Below, in pieces: positions 58,588-64,000 of a DNA stretch of 64,000 nucleotides. A model generated the notes under the pieces. The model was not told the DNA's origin and made no database searches. It saw nothing but the letters and a program-made list of their open reading frames with translations. Every line of letters begins with the position of its first letter. The stretch's first letter is position 1. The stretch covers positions 186,001-250,000 of the forward strand of contig NZ_JAPCKK010000016.1 of NCBI RefSeq assembly GCF_030705605.1, read 5' to 3'. A program made the position numbers and the translations under genes. The stretch comes from Paenibacillus zeirhizosphaerae. GTDB taxonomy: Bacteria > Bacillota > Bacilli > Paenibacillales > Paenibacillaceae.

Positions 58588-61464
58588 CTAGTGCTCGCCG
58601 GCAGTTTCTTCTTCAGAATCAGCCGCTGAAGTGATCGGATACTCCCCCCCGTCCACTTCAACCGTGCTCCCTTTCTGAATGGGATAGTTCTCATTGATCG
58701 TAACCAGTACCTTGTAAGGATAGGCAGGCTCGTTGTTCTCCTGTGTGCCATTTACAGTCCCGCCAGACTGGGTATCCCCCTGCACTCCATTCGCAGACCC
58801 GGTTTCGCTTCCCGACAGGGTGCCTTCTCCGTCCCCGGCCGGAGCATCCGACGGCGCCGGCTCAAGCGTAAAATCTGTGAATTCGTGCTTATTCCCCTCC
58901 GGGTCCGTAATGCGGATCAACTCAGGTTGAAACGTCTCCTGCCGCACGACATCCGGGAAAGCAAACAAAAGCTTTAATCCCCCTTCAGATGTACCTTCTT
59001 GCCGTGCGGGCAAAGTTACTTGCACTGGGGCAGCCTCCTCTTGCTGCTGCGGCGGCTCCGCATCCGTTGTGGAATTGGCAGGTACATTAGCCTGGGGTGT
59101 TTCCGGGGGTTTCTCCGGGCTTAGTACTCCTGAAGCCAGCGTTACGACTCCTGCTACAAGAGCCGTAATAATAACCAATACCAACAGCGCTCTGCCTTTG
59201 CGTAATTTGCGCAGCGTTCGCATAAGCGGTGAAGCGGTTAGCCGTTTCGCCTTATTGTAGAAGGCCAGGAAAGGACCCTCAGCCTGCTCGAAATAGCGCC
59301 GCCAAACCGATTTTCTGTGCAGCCCTTCCCTTCCTTCCTCCTTGAAGAAAGCCATCAGGCTCTTCTGATACTCCGCATGGAAGCCGGTGCGCGGGCTGCT
59401 AAATTCGGTATGCTGCTCAGTCCAGCGAATAAAGCGGTAGACCAATTCCATATTTCCCGCCCAGTTCCATACATCCTTCATCAGCCCGGTATAATTCAGC
59501 ACGCTGCTCCCCTGCTCCGACAGCTCCATGTAGGCGGGGAGCAAGCGGGCAAAATTTTCTTTTTGCAGCTCAACGGGCAGCCAGCGCACGGCCCAGCTCC
59601 GCACATGCTCTCGCTCCTGCTCTGACAGCTCCATAAGCAGGGAAGGCGCCGGATTTTCATCAGCGAACCAATCGTAAGCAGCCACAAACTCGACAGCCAG
59701 CGACTGCAGCCTGCTGGGAAGCTTGGCTACCCATGGCCCAAGATCGGGGCGAGTACAGAAGCTCAACTGCCTTAGTTGGGCAGGAGCGATCTCTTGAAGC
59801 TTGATCTCCGTCAGCAGGAAGCGTTCCCCCGCTTCATAGAGCCTCTCCAGCATAGCTTCTTCACCGGGAGTGCCGAGTCTTTCATGCAGCATGGACAGCA
59901 CGCTCTGTTGAAAATGTACCGCCGCTTCCTGCCGCAGTGACATGGAGCTCAACCGTTCTGTTATCGCCGTTTCGGCAAGCTTCTGGAAATCCGAATGCTT
60001 CAACAGCTCCGGCTGAATTCTTCCCCAATCCCGGATAAGGTCCAGCATGTCCTGTACATCCGTAGCCCTTGTAAACTTTTCATTGGCATAAGGAAGGAAC
60101 AATGTATTCATCAATGTACCGGTGCTGAGTACCTTATGTAAAAATGCACCGCAGAGCGTCGGACTGCTGTCGATAATCTGATAGACCGGCGCCACCCCGT
60201 CCGTTCTTTTGACGGAATACATATTGTTCAGAGAACGGATAAGATACTCGATCAGCTTGCCGCCGATGTACGAGGAATCCGCATTATAATAATCCTTGAA
60301 GCATTTGACCACATCCGGGTCAGGCAGCGCACCTTCCTTGACGGCGTCGAATTCACGGTCGAACGAAGCCAGAAAGAGGTCGTTCAGCCTCATCCGCCGC
60401 CGCATCGCTTCAGGTCCGGTAAGGTACTCATTAAGCCCCCGCAGCATCTCCGCTTTATTGCGCTGATACCACTCAAGCTTGCCCTGCTCCATCCTGTAGA
60501 ACACGCTCAGCTCATCGTATGCCTGCACGCTGAACGCCCGTCCGAATTCCATGCCGTTCATCATCTGATCCGCAATCTTGAAAAATGCTTCGGGAGATTC
60601 TCCACCTTTTACAAACTCCCAGATCAATTCCAAGAAAGGCTTGTCTGTCTCTTCAGTCTCAATATTCAGAATACGGCCCTGAGGAAGGTCAAATACAAAT
60701 TCCTTCTCGATGCTGCGGTCTCCAGGCCGCAGTCCGCCTTGCGTCACAAAGGTCAAATGAATCCCCTTCTTGCTCGCTGGCTCGGCCGCATAAGTCAGAA
60801 ATCCAAGTTTTTTTCTAAAAGCGTACGGAATCACACTATACAACACGGATAACAGCTTTTTCGCGGCCGCAGATGTTGCACCTGCCGGTACGTTCAGGGT
60901 GACATACATCTTTTTGCGTCCGGACAGAGACATCATCACCGCATACAGCAGCTTTTTGAACGTCTGCTCATCGATTTGCAGTTCAGACAGCACAGATTCC
61001 GGTGTGAGTGAAGGATAGATTTTTGCCGCTGGCAGTCGGTCCAGCTCAGGCAGCTCCATCCCTTGTTCCATGTCGTAGGAGTCTTCGAATGCCGTATTCA
61101 GCCACAGTTTGTAATCGGAGCTCCCTTCTCCGTATCCGGCAGGAATAATAAAGTTATGCGTAAAGAATGCGCTTCTCAGCCCGGTAAAATCCGAGGCCTT
61201 ATACAGGCTGCGCCCCAGTATGACATCCCCGTTCTCTGCCCGCACCAGATGAATAGCCTCCGGATAGGCCTGCTCATCCTTCTCCCCATGCGAAGCCAGC
61301 TCGGCAGGCGCATCATATACACATAAGGGATGCAGCACTTTCTTGATCCAATTGTTCTCCAGCCCCCGCGATTTGGCGATCGTATCAAACCCTTCAGTAG
61401 AGCGGAAGATGCCCTGCCGTTCACGGGTATACATCTGCTGCTGGATGGGCTTCAAACTGCTCAA
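58588..61464 (-). CDS. GTPase-associated (GAP1-like) membrane protein
   Basis: A 958-residue protein. The N-terminal part (residues 1-290, YTRERQGIFRSTEGFDTIAKSRG ... VYDAPAELASHGEKDEQ ... SAFFTHNFIIP) matches my recollection of the GAP1-N domain found beside uncharacterised GTPases. The middle (about 290-740) is helical. One membrane span lies near 757-780 (RALLVLVIITALVAGVVTLAS), followed by a Pro/Glu/Gly-rich linker and a small beta domain. The TTG start overlaps the GTPase stop by 4 bases (TTGA) with GAGGGGAG upstream, so translation is coupled. It is the last gene of the GTPase set. Function unknown; possibly a GTPase regulator or effector. Confidence 0.75.
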   Translation of the reverse strand: MSSLKPIQQQMYTRERQGIFRSTEGFDTIAKSRGLENNWIKKVLHPLCVYDAPAELASHGEKDEQAYPEAIHLVRAENGDVILGRSLYKASDFTGLRSAFFTHNFIIPAGYGEGSSDYKLWLNTAFEDSYDMEQGMELPELDRLPAAKIYPSLTPESVLSELQIDEQTFKKLLYAVMMSLSGRKKMYVTLNVPAGATSAAAKKLLSVLYSVIPYAFRKKLGFLTYAAEPASKKGIHLTFVTQGGLRPGDRSIEKEFVFDLPQGRILNIETEETDKPFLELIWEFVKGGESPEAFFKIADQMMNGMEFGRAFSVQAYDELSVFYRMEQGKLEWYQRNKAEMLRGLNEYLTGPEAMRRRMRLNDLFLASFDREFDAVKEGALPDPDVVKCFKDYYNADSSYIGGKLIEYLIRSLNNMYSVKRTDGVAPVYQIIDSSPTLCGAFLHKVLSTGTLMNTLFLPYANEKFTRATDVQDMLDLIRDWGRIQPELLKHSDFQKLAETAITERLSSMSLRQEAAVHFQQSVLSMLHERLGTPGEEAMLERLYEAGERFLLTEIKLQEIAPAQLRQLSFCTRPDLGPWVAKLPSRLQSLAVEFVAAYDWFADENPAPSLLMELSEQEREHVRSWAVRWLPVELQKENFARLLPAYMELSEQGSSVLNYTGLMKDVWNWAGNMELVYRFIRWTEQHTEFSSPRTGFHAEYQKSLMAFFKEEGREGLHRKSVWRRYFEQAEGPFLAFYNKAKRLTASPLMRTLRKLRKGRALLVLVIITALVAGVVTLASGVLSPEKPPETPQANVPANSTTDAEPPQQQEEAAPVQVTLPARQEGTSEGGLKLLFAFPDVVRQETFQPELIRITDPEGNKHEFTDFTLEPAPSDAPAGDGEGTLSGSETGSANGVQGDTQSGGTVNGTQENNEPAYPYKVLVTINENYPIQKGSTVEVDGGEYPITSAADSEEETAGEH

Positions 61465-62726
61465 TGCAATTCTCTCCCCTCAATATACTTCAGCTTATAC
61501 AGCAGCCAGATGAACGGCTCATCCACCCGGATCGGGCTAACCAGTCCCTGCAACTTCTGGTCCACCGGATTGCTGCCAAGCGCGGATACGGCGAAGTAAG
61601 CGGTATTGGAAAAATAGACATCCATCGTGCCTTTGAACGGCCTGTCCACCTTTTCGATAAAACGCCTAATCTCACCATCAATATTGGCGACCTCCGTCAG
61701 ATCCAGATAGTTACGGTGCTCCTTCGGGTTGAAAACATTGCTGTTGCTCTTGATATAGGTACCTTCCTCATCGGCAAGAGCCGTAAGCATATCGCTTTTG
61801 GTCAACACTACTGCAGTTGGAATAGCTGTTTTCGTTTTATCCTGATAAGCAATAAAATCCCCGAACAGCGTCAGCACCACATCACGAGGCTCATCATACT
61901 GGGATACAAACTCTCCGGGCTTGTCACCAACACTCAGCTTGATGCGCTCACGGATGGAGCGAATCTGCAGCGGATCGACCATGAATAAGATACCCGCCGA
62001 ATTTTTAATATGCTGGCCATGCAGACCCAGATAGTCCTGATCCACCATACCTTCGCCGGCCACGTCAAAAAAGACCAGGGTCAGCGGTGCCTTCTCCTCA
62101 TCCTTGAATACAAACTGGAAGATGAATGGCTCCTGCATTTTCTCCTTTTGCGTGGAGGAGAGCAGGTCACCGCGCTCAAAGAGCGGCTCCTCGTACAGGG
62201 TGCGGAACTTGCGGCTGATCTCTGCGTTCAGCGGCATACACGCAGCGCCGAAATGGTCGGCGGTATAGTGCTGTAGCGTATGAATCAATGAAGTCATATA
62301 GACCGATTTGCCCGCCTGCGAAGCCCCGATAATCGAAATGATGTTGCTCGGCACTTTGCCGGCGGTAACGGGCAATTCATTGTGGCAGTGCGGACACAGA
62401 CGGCGCCGGGTCAGCTCCCCATAGCGGTCCGTCAGGCCGATCAATACATGGTCGGAATACATGCGGTACTCCTCCGGCACATCATGGGGATGAATAATCG
62501 CCTCCATTTCGTACACCTGATCCAGTCCGAACCGCTCCCGATATTTGTTCAGCAGTTCATCCTCTCCAAGCGCAAAATCCTCATCATCCTCGCGATGATG
62601 CGTGGCGCGGAAGACCACCTCTTCCGGTGAAAATTTGCTGAAGCAATACGGACAGACAATATCGTAGAACAGCGGCCTTGGCTCAGGCTGCGGCTTCTTT
62701 TTGAAAAATTGTTGAAAAAAGCCCAT
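61461..62726 (-). CDS. Zinc-ribbon P-loop GTPase of the vWA/GAP1 system
   Basis: A 421-residue GTPase, similar to the 'double-GTPase' group described with GAP1 proteins. Two Cys pairs (CPYC near 24, CPHC near 113) can form one zinc ribbon. Walker A is GASQAGKSVYM (about 130), the switch/Walker B is LTLVFFDVAGEGM (about 218) and the guanine-specificity motif is VLTKSDM (about 306). The P-loop is followed by a helical insert and a C-terminal tail. No signal or membrane segment is present. AGGAGG precedes ATG 62726; GTG 62729 is an alternative. Confidence 0.8.
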   Translation of the reverse strand: MGFFQQFFKKKPQPEPRPLFYDIVCPYCFSKFSPEEVVFRATHHREDDEDFALGEDELLNKYRERFGLDQVYEMEAIIHPHDVPEEYRMYSDHVLIGLTDRYGELTRRRLCPHCHNELPVTAGKVPSNIISIIGASQAGKSVYMTSLIHTLQHYTADHFGAACMPLNAEISRKFRTLYEEPLFERGDLLSSTQKEKMQEPFIFQFVFKDEEKAPLTLVFFDVAGEGMVDQDYLGLHGQHIKNSAGILFMVDPLQIRSIRERIKLSVGDKPGEFVSQYDEPRDVVLTLFGDFIAYQDKTKTAIPTAVVLTKSDMLTALADEEGTYIKSNSNVFNPKEHRNYLDLTEVANIDGEIRRFIEKVDRPFKGTMDVYFSNTAYFAVSALGSNPVDQKLQGLVSPIRVDEPFIWLLYKLKYIEGRELH

Positions 62727-62741
62727 CACTTATTCCTCCTC

Positions 62742-63398
62742 TCATTCGGGAATCAGCTCGAACGTGCTCCCATACTTGCGACCGTCGGTGAAAAAAAGAC
62801 GCACATACTCGCTAGCGCCCACTTCAATAGGCGGGAGCGCATTTCGCCCGGCCGCAAACGGTCTCGTGAACGGATAGACGGTTCCGTCCTCCTTGTCAAG
62901 TGGATACCCGCCCTCCTTCTTCACATAACAGAGCGCTTCCTTGGGAATCGGTATCTCTGCAGTGACAGTGATGCGGACGGTTTTGCGGCGACTGAATAGC
63001 CCCTTTTTGTGATCCACCGTGTAACGGATTTTAGCTTTACCGGTGCTGATTTCCGCGCTATTTGCCCCGTCACTCTGCCGAACAAGCATCATTTGCCCTT
63101 CCTCCATTATACTCGCATACACGGTATAGCGGAGACGGCCGATACCTTCAATCCGGTCCTGATAGCTGCCGAGCGCCTTGTATTCTTCACGGGTAAACAG
63201 CTTCAGTTCCCCGCTGATCGCTGAAGGAGGGGAGCCATCTGCCGGCTCCGCCTCCTGCTTCGCAATATATACCGCCTGCACGCCTTCCGGCCAGCGCCAG
63301 CGGAGCACCACATGATGGTCGTCCAGCCTGCAGGACAGCTCGGAAATGATAGGCATTCCCGGCTGCGCTTCTCTATACTGCATAACCTCTGCCCCCAT
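62742..63398 (-). CDS. Beta-rich protein of the GTPase/vWA gene set
   Basis: A 218-residue protein, mostly predicted beta strands. The first 95 residues look like a fibronectin-III-type domain (SELSCRLDDHHVVLRWRWPEGVQAVYIAK), and a second beta domain follows (AKIRYTVDHKKGLFSRRKTVRITVTAEIPIP ... YVRLFFTDGRKYGSTFEL). No family can be named with certainty. It lies 8 bases after the vWA gene and 15 before the GTPase, so it belongs to the same operon and may be an adaptor. Confidence 0.7.
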   Translation of the reverse strand: MGAEVMQYREAQPGMPIISELSCRLDDHHVVLRWRWPEGVQAVYIAKQEAEPADGSPPSAISGELKLFTREEYKALGSYQDRIEGIGRLRYTVYASIMEEGQMMLVRQSDGANSAEISTGKAKIRYTVDHKKGLFSRRKTVRITVTAEIPIPKEALCYVKKEGGYPLDKEDGTVYPFTRPFAAGRNALPPIEVGASEYVRLFFTDGRKYGSTFELIPE

Positions 63399-63406
63399 TT
63401 CCGTCC

Positions 63407-64000
63407 CTAAAATCCTTTACTGCGGCTGTTCCGGTGCGCATCCTCAAACCCTTCTCCTCTTCTGCCAGGCCGAGTGGATACGCCGGTGTCCTTGGCAGCA
63501 GATGATTTGCGGTGGTCACGAATCGGCAGCACAAACGAAAAAAGTGCGATAATGCCTGCCAGCAGCAATGCAGCAAGGAAACGGACAACCGGATCCAGCC
63601 AGATGGAGCCCCGCAGCCCATTCTCCAGCAGGAGACCCGCCAGCAGCCCCGCAGGGACACCGCCAATGGCGAAGTTGCGCGCCAAATAGCGGTTATCGAA
63701 CATTAACCCGAGCGCAAGCCCGATCAGCGCCCCGATGATCGCCAAGGCCACTGTACGGTACACGGCCAGATAAGTGCTCTCCGCATACATGCCTGTGCGT
63801 TCCGTTACCAGCGTCCGGTCGCCAAGGCTGTTGTAAATCTCTCCGAAAACGAGCGAAAGCTGGCCTGCATCCGTTACGTCATAGTAGATTCCTCCGGTCA
63901 TCTGTGCAATCGCCTGCAGCAGTCCAACCCCACCCGAATCCGTGATGCTGAGGCCGACGGTATTGACTTCAATCTGCCGCTCGATATAAGGGGCCAGAGC
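63407..64000 (-). CDS. vWA-domain membrane protein, partial (5' end outside window)
   Basis: The frame stays open to the window edge, so this is the C-terminal 197 residues of a larger protein. The visible start, EVNTVGLSITDSGGVGLLQA, continuing to MTGGIYYDVTDAGQLSLVFG, is the last third of a von Willebrand factor A domain. Three membrane spans follow (TVALAIIGALIGLALGLMF, FAIGGVPAGLLAGLLL, FLAALLLAGIIALFSFVLP) and a basic cytoplasmic tail. An apparent ATG at 63901 is internal. It is the upstream partner of the beta-rich protein and the GTPase. Confidence 0.8.
   Translation of the reverse strand, partial: ALAPYIERQIEVNTVGLSITDSGGVGLLQAIAQMTGGIYYDVTDAGQLSLVFGEIYNSLGDRTLVTERTGMYAESTYLAVYRTVALAIIGALIGLALGLMFDNRYLARNFAIGGVPAGLLAGLLLENGLRGSIWLDPVVRFLAALLLAGIIALFSFVLPIRDHRKSSAAKDTGVSTRPGRRGEGFEDAHRNSRSKGF

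Noticed and set aside
1..64000. CRISPR arrays, rRNA or tRNA genes, insertion sequences
   Set aside because: No spaced direct-repeat array, tRNA-like fold, rRNA sequence or transposase was seen by eye; a covariance search would be needed to exclude small RNAs.

Overview
The window reads as a chromosomal segment of a Gram-positive, endospore-former-type Firmicute, most likely Paenibacillus or a close relative. The reasons are strong AGGAGG-type ribosome binding sites almost everywhere, TTGACA/TATAAT promoters, frequent GTG/TTG starts, moderate GC content, lipoprotein-type solute-binding proteins, and gene families typical of that group (DUF6171-like protein, NiaR, Zur/ZnuABC, KduID, GH51/GH127 arabinofuranosidases, AA10 chitin monooxygenase, stalk-domain proteins). 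No rRNA, tRNA, CRISPR array, prophage or insertion sequence was seen.

Layout. 1-1.4 kb: an SDR gene and a MerR regulator behind a MerR-type promoter with a 19-bp spacer. 1.5-6.4 kb: nitrite assimilation, with nirBD facing an ANTAR-protein/TrpD2-like pair. The nirB leader carries two ANTAR-type hexaloop hairpins, the second overlapping an intrinsic terminator. 6.5-7.5 kb: a membrane acyltransferase. 7.6-13 kb: the NAD de novo divergon, nadBCA against nifS-like desulfurase and niaR. 13-17.8 kb: a chitin-active LPMO, a hypothetical, a sugar isomerase, a GH51 arabinofuranosidase and a DUF6171-type protein. 17.9-23.8 kb: a secreted stalk-domain protein, three tiny genes, a DctA transporter and an M50 membrane protease.

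23.9-31.9 kb is a zinc homeostasis region: znuCBA, zur, and a COG0523 GTPase, each transcription unit with Zur-like boxes, followed by a two-gene permease (UPF0718/TIGR03943). 31.9-39 kb is mixed: LysR with an APC permease, alkyltransferase-like protein, glutathione peroxidase, FAD protein, HxlR with a quinone reductase, TPR and AraC. 39.7-45 kb is an arabino-oligosaccharide operon (ABC binding protein, two permeases, GH127) with a cre-like site at the predicted transcription start. 45-50 kb holds an MmyB-like regulator facing fabF, an alpha-carbonic anhydrase, an NlpC/P60 protein and an aldo/keto reductase. 50-51.3 kb is a VOC/TetR operon with a possible SDR remnant behind it. 51.5-54 kb is kduI-DeoR-kduD. 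54-58.3 kb has a secreted nuclease/phosphatase-like protein, a hypothetical, an orphan flgB and a broken MFS gene.

58.6-64 kb holds a tightly packed four-gene set: a membrane-anchored GAP1-like protein, a zinc-ribbon GTPase, a beta-rich protein, and the C-terminal part of a vWA/membrane protein running off the window. This resembles the GTPase/GAP1/vWA systems proposed from comparative genomics as signalling or conflict systems. It and the ANTAR-controlled nirB leader are the two most interesting items in the window.
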